Source: Clostridia bacterium
GTDB lineage: Bacteria; Bacillota; Clostridia; CAKSNL01; HGM11501
NCBI GenBank assembly: GCA_017411325.1
Contig: JAFQQJ010000016.1
Location: forward strand, 1-64,000
Length of the DNA: 64,000 nucleotides
Reading direction: 5' to 3'
The position numbers were made by a program, and so were the translations under genes. Below are positions 41,624 through 50,000 of this stretch, piece by piece; position 1 is the first letter of the stretch; each line of letters starts with the position of its first letter. The notes under the pieces are model-generated. The model saw nothing but the letters and a program-made list of their open reading frames with translations. It had not been told where the DNA came from and did not search any database.

Positions 41624-43573
41624 ATGAAAAAGCTTTTGCTTGCGATTTCGCTTATTGTTCTTATTGTTTCGGGGGCGGTTAATTCATCGGCAACGGATGT
41701 TTTTATTGATAATGTTCCTGTTCCTTTTTCTGATGCAACGGGTTATCCCTTTGTAAGCGCTGAGGGAAGGACAATGGTGCCCCTTCGCGTAACAATGGAG
41801 GCATTCGGGGCCGCAGTAAAGTGGGATGCGGAACAAAGCACGGCACTTGTAACAAAGGGGATAACTACAGTTGCCTGCAAAATCGGGGATAATGCGGTTT
41901 ACAGAAACGGAACAAAAATTCCCAATGATGCTCCCGCTGTTGTGGTTAACGGTAAAACCTATCTTCCGATACGTGCGGTTTTTGAAGCTCTTGATGCCAC
42001 CGTTTCCTGGGACGGAAGCGTCAGGGTGGACAGTCCCGGTGCAGGAAAATTGGTTTATGAAATAGAAAACAGCGGAATAAAGGTGTCAAACTACTGGAAG
42101 GTATGGACAGAGGCTCTTAATCTTGAAAAAAGCGGAAACTATACGGCGGCAGTTGCAAAGTTCCGTGAGGTTGCACCTGTATTTTTGCAGAAGAGCGATG
42201 CCCACAGCGATGCGATGCTCTATAACCATCTCGGAAACTGCTATAATGCCCTTGGTATGATAGATGAGGCTGTTGCCTGCTATAAGAGGGAATCTCACTA
42301 CTGGGAGATTGCAGGTCTTCCTCAGGCGGCGATTGATGCTTCGAGAAGAGGCGATTTAAGCGGAAGTACGGTGCAGATGTTTGTTACCACAAAAAACGAA
42401 AGTTATTGCGGAAGAAGAAGTATGGGCCCTCTCTATGAACCTGAGTCAGGCGTACTTCTGGGAGTTACCTTAAAGGGAAGCGATCCATATTATATGGATG
42501 TTTTCAATGAAACTGCAGGAAAGGAAATGGGTGGCTACTTATTATACGGTGACTATAATGTGTCGCCCTATCTTCATGCGTTCCGTGCAGCAGCAGAGAG
42601 GGGAAAGGTAATTCAGTATGCCCTGCAGGTTAGGGATGTGGCAGATCTTTTAAGCATCACCGCAGAGGATCCGAGATATGTCAAGCTTGCCGGAGATATA
42701 AATGCAACGGGCGCGAAAACCCTAATCCGCTTTGCCTGTGAGATGAACGACGATACAAGCAAGTGGTACACAAAGGACTATGCGGCATATATAGAAAGAT
42801 TCCGCTATGTAGCTGATATTTTCCATAAATATGCACCCAACTGCGCAATAGTATGGTCTCCGAACTTCTATCCTGCTGACACGATGGAGCTTTACTACCC
42901 GGGAGATAAATATGTTGATTACGTGGGAATTTCGCTTTATGCGGAATTTCAGCCTGAGACAGACCCGCTTGGAAAAGGTGTTGACAGAAGCCGCTTTTCA
43001 GCCATCCTTGATACAATAGTTTCTCTTTACGGACATAAGAAGCCGATTATCGTATCGGAATGCGGAGCCTCCTACATAAACCACAGAACAGGGGAGGATA
43101 TTACGGAGTTTGCATCAAGACAGCTTAATGACCTCTTTACCTATATTCCTGTAAAATATCCTGACGTGGTTGCGGTTTATCTTTTTGAAACCCAGGATAA
43201 AGGCGGACGCAGGTTTGAACTTAGCGGAAATGAAAAATACCGCGAAGCCTACGTAAATGGAATTAAGAGTGAAAGCTATGTTTCATCTGACGAAGAGGCA
43301 AGCGGAATATATTGCTTTGAGGTGGGAAACAATGTGTCCGTTCCCGGAGAAATGATTTCTCTTCATTCCTTTGTTAAAACATTGGAAAATGACTTTGCTT
43401 ATGTTGTTTATTCCTTAAACGGAGTTGATATCGGAACGGGATACGGCATACCCTATACACTTAATATAGACTTTTCACCGTATAAGGGCAAAACACTGGA
43501 TCTGACTTGCCGTGCCTTTGATTCAAAGGGCGCACTTTGTGCATCGAAAACCTACAAAATTAATGTTCTGTAA
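41624..43573 (+). CDS. Secreted stalk-TPR-GH26-like glycosidase
   Basis: 649 residues from the second of two close ATGs, which is 8 bases after AGAGGT and begins the signal peptide (KKLLLAISLIVLIVSGAVNSSA). Domains: copper-amine-oxidase-N-like stalk (about 25-130; RTMVPLRVTMEAFGAAVKWD and KTYLPIRAVFEALDATVSWD), one or two TPR-like helices (about 145-220; AMLYNHLGNCYNALGMIDEA), and a GH26-like barrel (about 230-530) with candidate acid/base in RFACEMN (about 368-374) and nucleophile in IVSECGAS (about 476-483). A C-terminal Ig-like domain (about 555-649) follows. GH26 enzymes cleave beta-mannan or related glucans; substrate here is not determined. Confidence 0.85.
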   Translation: MKKLLLAISLIVLIVSGAVNSSATDVFIDNVPVPFSDATGYPFVSAEGRTMVPLRVTMEAFGAAVKWDAEQSTALVTKGITTVACKIGDNAVYRNGTKIPNDAPAVVVNGKTYLPIRAVFEALDATVSWDGSVRVDSPGAGKLVYEIENSGIKVSNYWKVWTEALNLEKSGNYTAAVAKFREVAPVFLQKSDAHSDAMLYNHLGNCYNALGMIDEAVACYKRESHYWEIAGLPQAAIDASRRGDLSGSTVQMFVTTKNESYCGRRSMGPLYEPESGVLLGVTLKGSDPYYMDVFNETAGKEMGGYLLYGDYNVSPYLHAFRAAAERGKVIQYALQVRDVADLLSITAEDPRYVKLAGDINATGAKTLIRFACEMNDDTSKWYTKDYAAYIERFRYVADIFHKYAPNCAIVWSPNFYPADTMELYYPGDKYVDYVGISLYAEFQPETDPLGKGVDRSRFSAILDTIVSLYGHKKPIIVSECGASYINHRTGEDITEFASRQLNDLFTYIPVKYPDVVAVYLFETQDKGGRRFELSGNEKYREAYVNGIKSESYVSSDEEASGIYCFEVGNNVSVPGEMISLHSFVKTLENDFAYVVYSLNGVDIGTGYGIPYTLNIDFSPYKGKTLDLTCRAFDSKGALCASKTYKINVL

Positions 43574-43584
43574 GGAGAAATATA

Positions 43585-44394
43585 ATGCTTACGATAAAAC
43601 ACGATTTTCATATTCATACAGAAAGGTCTCTTTGCGCCTACCGTGATGCCTTTGCAAAGGACTATATCGAAAAGGCGAAAAAGATGGGGCTTAAGAAAAT
43701 AGGGTTTGCAGACCATTTCTGGGACAGCGCATATAAATGCCTCGACTTCCTTTTTTACGAAATACAGAACTATGAACATCTTGCAACAATAAAGGAAGAA
43801 ATAAAAAACGCCGACAAAGAGGGAATAGAGGTTTATTTCGGATGCGAGGCAGAATACAGCCCCGAGCACGGCGTTGCAATAACGGAGGAGTGCGCGGAGA
43901 AGTTCGATTTTATAATCGTCCCCAATTCCCACACCCATAAGACGATGCCGGCAGAGTATGCAAAGCCGGACTATAAGGCGGCACATCTTGAATTTATGGA
44001 AAGGGCGTATTACAATATTTTAAACAGCCCCGTAAGCGGAAAAATCCTTTCAATGGCACATCCCTTTGATGCGGTTTGCTGTCCCTATGACAATAACGAG
44101 CTTAAAAGGATGCTTACCGATGATAAGATGAAATATCTTTTCACTGCCACGGCGGAAAAGGGGATAGCCGTTGAAATAAACATCGGCTCAATGAAGGTTT
44201 ATGATGAGAAAACAATAGAAATGGCCGAGGAAATAAGAATGTTTAATATCGCTAAAGAGTGCGGATGTAAATTCGTTTTCGGAAGCGATGCCCACAATGT
44301 TCATAATTATGATGAATATTATATTCCAAAGTGCGAAATGATGGTAAAGGCTCTTTCCCTTAAGGAAGATGATATTCTTGAATTTGCACGATAA
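43585..44394 (+). CDS. PHP-domain phosphohydrolase, HisJ-like
   Basis: 269 residues with the PHP metal site: HDFHIHTERSLCAY (about 6-19), FADHFWD (about 41), GCEAEYS (about 94), LSMAHPFDA and VFGSDAHNVHN (about 232-242). It is a second relative of histidinol-phosphatase, but its core differs enough from hisJ that the substrate may be another phosphate ester. It starts 11 bp after the GH26-like gene (AAGGAGAAATATA), so the two are co-transcribed, which is an odd pairing of a secreted glycosidase with a cytoplasmic phosphatase. Confidence 0.85.
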   Translation: MLTIKHDFHIHTERSLCAYRDAFAKDYIEKAKKMGLKKIGFADHFWDSAYKCLDFLFYEIQNYEHLATIKEEIKNADKEGIEVYFGCEAEYSPEHGVAITEECAEKFDFIIVPNSHTHKTMPAEYAKPDYKAAHLEFMERAYYNILNSPVSGKILSMAHPFDAVCCPYDNNELKRMLTDDKMKYLFTATAEKGIAVEINIGSMKVYDEKTIEMAEEIRMFNIAKECGCKFVFGSDAHNVHNYDEYYIPKCEMMVKALSLKEDDILEFAR

Positions 44395-44401
44395 ACAAAA
44401 A

Positions 44402-44430
44402 TTGACAGAATGAGACTTTTGTGTTATACT
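44402..44430 (+). promoter_or_regulatory. Sigma-A promoter of the NSS transporter
   Basis: TTGACA (44402-44407), 17 bp, TATACT (44425-44430). Confidence 0.8.
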
Positions 44431-44460
44431 AAGTCGATAACAACTTTTGGAGGAGATTAA

Positions 44461-45816
44461 ATGGAAACTAAAAGAAGCAGCTTTTCCGGTAAAATCGGAT
44501 TTGTTCTTGCAGCAGCAGGCTCTGCGGTAGGACTCGGAAACATATGGCGCTTTCCTTACCTTGCGGCGCAGTACGGAGGAGGAATTTTCCTTCTTACATA
44601 TATAATTCTTGCATTAACCTTCGGATTTGCCTTAATGACAGCCGAAATTGCCATAGGAAGAAAAACGGGCTTAAGTGCAGTCGGCGCCTTCCGTGCCCTT
44701 GATAAGAGATTTTCTTTTATCGGATATTTAGGTGCGATTATTCCTATGATTATACTTCCTTACTATTCCGTAATAGGCGGTTGGGTAACAAAGTACCTTG
44801 CGGTTTATCTCTCGGGACAGGGACACGCGGCGGCAGATGACGCCTTTTTCGGAGACTTTATCGGTGGCGTTGGTGAGCCTATTTTATGGTTCGCTGTGTT
44901 TATGGGTGCAACTGCAATTGTTGTATTCTTCGGCGTTGAGAAGGGTATTGAAAAGGTAAGCAAGGTAATGATGCCTGTACTTGTCGTTCTCTCTTTGATA
45001 ATTGCGGTATATTCTGCATGTATGCCGGGAGCCTGGGAAGGTGTTTTATACTACATAACTCCCGATTTTTCAAAGTTTTCCTTCACAACCGTTCTTGCGG
45101 CTATGGGACAGCTCTTTTACTCGATGAGCCTTGCAATGGGTATTATGATAACCTACGGCTCATATATGAAAAAGGATGTAAACCTGGAAAGCTCAGTCAA
45201 GCAGATTGAAATTTTCGATACGGGAATTGCATTTCTTGCAGGTCTTATGATTATTCCTGCGGTATTTGTATTCTCAGGAGGAAATGAAGAGGCATTGGGT
45301 AAAGGCCCCGGACTTATGTTCGTTACACTTCCCAAAGTGTTTGATTCTATGCCCGGCGGAAATATATTGGGTGCGGCATTCTTCCTTTTAGTGCTTTTTG
45401 CGGCGCTTACATCTTCCATAAGCCTTATGGAAACCGTTGTATCAATATTCTGCGATAAGTTCAAGTGGAACAGAAGCTTTTCCTGCATATTCGTATTTTT
45501 GTTCTGCATACTTTTAGGTATTCCCTCATCCCTCGGCAACGGTATCTGGGCAGATATAAAGATTATCGGAATGGACTTCTTGTCATTCTTTGACTTTTTG
45601 AGCAACAGTGTGCTTATGCCGATTGTTGCATTCTGCACCTGCATTTTTGTAGGCTACGTCTTGAAGCCTTCAGCTTTGATTGAAGAGGTTGAGCTTACAG
45701 GCACATTCAAGAAAAAGAAAATGTTTTCATTTATCATAAAATATATAGCACCCATCTTTATTCTCCTCATTCTCGGATTTTCCGTATTGGAGGGTATGGG
45801 AGTTATTAAGGTCTGA
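44461..45816 (+). CDS. Sodium-dependent amino-acid transporter, NSS/SNF family
   Basis: 451 residues with about 11 membrane segments. The first helix has the family signature GFVLAAAGSAVGLGNIWRFP (about 11-30), where sodium and substrate bind, followed by YGGGIFLLTYI. Bacterial NSS proteins import amino acids such as tyrosine, tryptophan or leucine with Na+. The start follows TTTTGGAGGAGATTAA, with its own promoter and terminator. The substrate cannot be predicted from sequence alone. Confidence 0.94.
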   Translation: METKRSSFSGKIGFVLAAAGSAVGLGNIWRFPYLAAQYGGGIFLLTYIILALTFGFALMTAEIAIGRKTGLSAVGAFRALDKRFSFIGYLGAIIPMIILPYYSVIGGWVTKYLAVYLSGQGHAAADDAFFGDFIGGVGEPILWFAVFMGATAIVVFFGVEKGIEKVSKVMMPVLVVLSLIIAVYSACMPGAWEGVLYYITPDFSKFSFTTVLAAMGQLFYSMSLAMGIMITYGSYMKKDVNLESSVKQIEIFDTGIAFLAGLMIIPAVFVFSGGNEEALGKGPGLMFVTLPKVFDSMPGGNILGAAFFLLVLFAALTSSISLMETVVSIFCDKFKWNRSFSCIFVFLFCILLGIPSSLGNGIWADIKIIGMDFLSFFDFLSNSVLMPIVAFCTCIFVGYVLKPSALIEEVELTGTFKKKKMFSFIIKYIAPIFILLILGFSVLEGMGVIKV

Positions 45817-45825
45817 CAATAAAAA

Positions 45826-45857
45826 CTGCCGTGCCTTAAGGCACGGCGGTTTCTTTG
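45826..45857 (+). terminator. Terminator after the NSS transporter
   Basis: Stem GCCGTGCC/GGCACGGC with a TTAA loop, followed by GGTTTCTTTG. The T-run is interrupted. Confidence 0.75.
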
Positions 45858-45882
45858 CAAATTTTTGAGAGAAGGTTTTATT

Positions 45883-46590
45883 TTGGAGAACAACAGTTTT
45901 AAGAAAGGTTTACTTGCGGGAATCCCCATTTGCCTCGGCTATTTTTCAGTATCCTTTGCTTTTGGTATCTCTACCGTAGGACAAGGTCTTTCCGTACTTG
46001 AAGCTCTTTTCATATCAATGACAAATGTGACCTCGGCAGGTCAGGTTGCGGCAGTGCCCATAATTGCCGCAGGAGGGACACTTTTTGAGCTGGCGCTTTC
46101 CCAGATAATCATAAATTTAAGATATGCCCTTATGTCGATTTCCCTCTCACAGAAGCTTTCGGATAAGGTAAATCTTTTTGACCGCTTTGTGATTTCCTTT
46201 GTCAATACGGACGAGGTTTTTGCCGTGGCATCAAGCCTTAAAGGAAGTGTGGGAAAAAGGTTTTTATACGGTCTTATCATAACGCCTTACTTTGGCTGGA
46301 GCATAGGGACGCTCCTTGGCGCCTGGGCGGGGGATATACTTCCTGATTCTGTCACATCGGCACTCGGCATTGCAATTTATGCAATGTTTATCGCAATAGT
46401 TGTTCCGCCAAGCAAAAAGCATGGAGCAACGGCGCTGTGCGTGCTTTTTGCCATTGTATTAAGCTGTATGTTTAAATATGTACCGTTTTTATCAACTGTT
46501 CCCAATGGATTTTCGGTTATCATCTGCGCGGTTTTGGCAAGTGCGGTGTTTGCTGTTTTACATCCCGTTGACGTGGAAGAAGCGGCGTAA
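45883..46590 (+). CDS. azlC: Branched-chain amino-acid exporter, AzlC subunit
   Basis: 235 residues from the TTG at 45883, 8 bases after AGAGAAGG. About seven membrane segments; LLAGIPICLGYFSVSFAFG and the TNVTSAGQVAAVPIIAAGG loop with NLRYALMSISLS are AzlC signatures. AzlC with the small partner AzlD exports branched-chain amino acids or analogues in Bacillus. azlD follows after 12 bp. Another in-frame TTG lies 18 bp upstream and is less well placed. Confidence 0.93.
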   Translation: MENNSFKKGLLAGIPICLGYFSVSFAFGISTVGQGLSVLEALFISMTNVTSAGQVAAVPIIAAGGTLFELALSQIIINLRYALMSISLSQKLSDKVNLFDRFVISFVNTDEVFAVASSLKGSVGKRFLYGLIITPYFGWSIGTLLGAWAGDILPDSVTSALGIAIYAMFIAIVVPPSKKHGATALCVLFAIVLSCMFKYVPFLSTVPNGFSVIICAVLASAVFAVLHPVDVEEAA

Positions 46591-46602
46591 GGAGGCGGCA
46601 GT

Positions 46603-46911
46603 ATGAGTTTTTGGATTTATTTATTGGTAATGGCGGGAATCACTTATCTTATAAGAATGCTTCCCCTTGTTTTGTTCAAGAAAAAAATAAAATCGAGATT
46701 TGTTCTGTCATTTCTCTATTATGTACCCTATGCGGTACTTACGGTAATGACAATTCCGGCAATTTTCTATTCAACGGCTTCGTGGATTTCGGCGCTTTCG
46801 GGTTTTTTGGTGGCACTCATTCTTGCTTATATGGAAAAGAGTTTACTCACCGTTGCGGCGGCAGGTTGCATTGCGGTTTTTATTGCGGAAACAATAATGA
46901 AATTTATATGA
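46603..46911 (+). CDS. azlD: Branched-chain amino-acid exporter, AzlD subunit
   Basis: 102 residues with three to four membrane segments; ITYLIRMLPLVLFKKKIKSR is the typical N-terminal part of AzlD. It works together with AzlC. The start follows GGAGGCGGCAGT. Length and order are as in other azlCD pairs. Confidence 0.92.
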   Translation: MSFWIYLLVMAGITYLIRMLPLVLFKKKIKSRFVLSFLYYVPYAVLTVMTIPAIFYSTASWISALSGFLVALILAYMEKSLLTVAAAGCIAVFIAETIMKFI

Positions 46912-46969
46912 AACGTTAAAAAATGTCTAAATTCTTAGAAAAATAAAATAATTTGTCCCTAAACCTCCT

Positions 46970-46997
46970 TTGAGTTGTTTTATATATGAAATACAAT
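46970..46997 (+). promoter_or_regulatory. Possible promoter of the RHS gene
   Basis: TTGAGT (46970-46975), 16 bp, TACAAT (46992-46997). Spacing and -35 are off consensus. Confidence 0.45.
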
Positions 46998-47014
46998 CTA
47001 AGGAGGTTATTTTT

Positions 47015-50000
47015 ATGAAAAAAATAACAAGTTTAATTTTAAGTATCGCTGTTTTTACATCATGCATTACAAGTTTTGCATATAACAGAGATACGACAAC
47101 AAAAGTTTCTGCTGCGGATTTGCTGGAAATATTGGAAAGCGATACGACAAAGGAAAAAACAATAGAATCCAATGAAGAGTGGATTGAATATCTGAATAAT
47201 AATACATCAACAGATTCGCTGGTTCCTGGTGTATCCCTCAACACAAGTGATTTAAGCAGTACAAATTCTGCTGAAATTAATACAGACACGGCAGAAACCG
47301 AAGAAGCAAAAAAAGAGGAAGAAACTCTTTCACTGCAAGCAACATCGGCTGTAGCTACAGCATCAACAACAGAAGAAGAAATTTTGCTTGACCCGGTGAA
47401 TGCGCCGTTTAATATTGTGAATTATGGCAATGAAAATGTATCGCTTTCTACAGGAGGGCTAATTTATGAGCATTCGATTATTTCACTTCCGGGAAGAAAT
47501 GGACTTGACTTAAATCTTATGCTAAAATACAGCTCCGATGCATCAACCAGCAACGAAGCGGAATTTGAAAAGGGAAGAAGCGAGGCTGCAAAAAATGGAT
47601 ATTTTTTTGCAAACGGTTGGGGATTCGGATTCGATAATTTGCTTTTGAGCAAAAAGCACAAAGAAGATTCTCTTGTTTTATCTTCAGGAGAGACATATGA
47701 ATTGGAAACTGCTACATTGGGAACTACAGACAAGGATATAGAAATAAAAGGTTATCTGCTCACCGATATGAAGCTGACCGGAAACAAAAGTGAATATACT
47801 CTTAGCTTTAACGATGGTACGGTTGAAAAATTCGATACCGTTAGCGGTGTTATACTTTCTAAATCAGATAGGTTTGGAAACACTATAACATTTGAATATG
47901 ATACCATTGAATATTACCGAGGAACATTTACAGATTATTTTGTGATTCCGTCTGCATATATTCAAGATATGCAGGTATTGAAAACGATTACTGACAGTGC
48001 GGGAAGAAAAATAAATTTTGAGTACGAAACGGAAAGAAAAAAGGACGGAATTTTTATAAATTCCATTGAAATTACAATGGAAGAAAGCGGAGAAGATAAA
48101 AAGTTGGCTGAAATTAAGCTTGCTACGGATAAAAATTCATTTGGATATTATACATATGTCGACCAAATAAGTGAATATGTTAATGATAGCGAGAAATTAA
48201 CAACTTCTTTTGAATATGAAGAAAAAACAACGAAAATATATAATTCGGCGTTGAAAACATATACACTTTTTGGTGAGTGTCTTCTACTGACTAAAATTAA
48301 CTATCCTACAGGCGGATACAATGAATATACCTATACACAGCATCAGCGAGCATTGAAAACAGCGCACTATGATGTGTATAAAGTTACAAAAAGCGAAAAC
48401 AGTGAAGGTGTAATAAATAAATACGAATATGAAGGGGATTATTCGGGTTATCCGTATAGCTATCCTTCCGGTGATTATAATTATATTGATAGGAGTAGCG
48501 TGGAATATTTTACTACTGTAACAAGGTATCAAAACAAAGATTGCACTGAAGGGAATGTTACTGTATATAGATTTGACTGCTTCCATGATTTAATCAGCGA
48601 AACAACCTATGAGTTAAATAAGGCGTCATCCAGATATATAACGGCAGGAGGCATAGCGGAGAAAACCATATTGAAAGATGGGGTGTATTACAGTGCAACA
48701 ATAGATTATCCTTATCTTGTGCTTTATCGTTGGACAGAGAATGGGGAAAAGGAGTTCTTAAAACCATATGACGCAAGATATCTGAACGGTGACGCAACAG
48801 GGGAGGTTACCGGACTTAAATGTATAGGCGATGATTTATATGTATTTGCATATATGTCTAACTCAAATCATAAATCAATGGAAGTATATAAATATAATAT
48901 TCCGGAAAACTCTTGGACAGAGATGGATAACTACGGAAATTATGATAACCCCATGGGAGCGCTTGAAGCAAATTATAACGGAGAAGTTTTCTATTTTGCT
49001 AAAAGGCACTATTCGACCAGAGAACTCTATGTTTATGTATTTAATCCCGAAACAGATGTATGGAGATTGGATACATTTGGATACAGCCAGCTGGAAGATT
49101 ATGATATATATCATCTTGGATGTAATGAAGATTTCGCTTTTTTCGGAGCATATAATTCGATTTTGCAATATAATTTTGAAACAGGAGAAACAACCAAGAA
49201 ATCTTTTTCTGCTCTTACTAACGATAAACTGCGTAGCGGGTGTGTATTTAACGGAAAAGTTTATTGCACCGATTTTAATGATTGCATCAGAATTTACGAC
49301 ATTGAAACAAAAACTTTGAGCGATGCGTATGATTTACCGTATAACAGTGCAACTATAATTAATGCAGGCTCTGACGGGAAAATATATATGTTTGGAAACA
49401 AAGGTGAAATATATAGATTTAATCCCGAAAATTTAGATTATGAATTTGTTTCATACAGAATGTATCCTGATAGTGATGGTAGTGTATTATGGACCGATGA
49501 CCATATATATTTCAGAATGGAATATAATTCGGTGACAGACGATTCTAATTTCGGCGGATATGAGAAGATAAACATTCAGTCAAGCGATTTTGAACGTAAA
49601 ATTGAAGAAAATGTGTATAATTCAACAAGTCATTTATTGCAAAGTAAAACAGTCAAGCAATATAAAGGCAGTGAGCTTGTCGAGGATTATATTGAAAAAT
49701 GGCAATATAAGTCAGGAACAAAACTTGTTACAAAATATACAAATCCCGAAGGGTATATAAATAACTATACCTATGACTCAACATATTATCTGCCTACAAA
49801 AGATGTGTTATATTACGGAGAAGACGGGAAAATAACAATTAACTACACTCTGTCAGCCGAAAAGGATAAAATTATATCAAAAGAAGAAGTCTATGATGAC
49901 AGGCAAATACTCACGGAATATCTTTATGAAGATAGCAGTGGCGAGGGAGAAGAGCTCATATCCTATATAGGAAATGTTACCAATGAAACAATAACGGTTA

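Noticed and set aside
46611-46919. Second overlapping frame of 102 codons within azlD
   Set aside because: It is an alternative-frame shadow; the azlD frame has the ribosome binding site and family membrane pattern.
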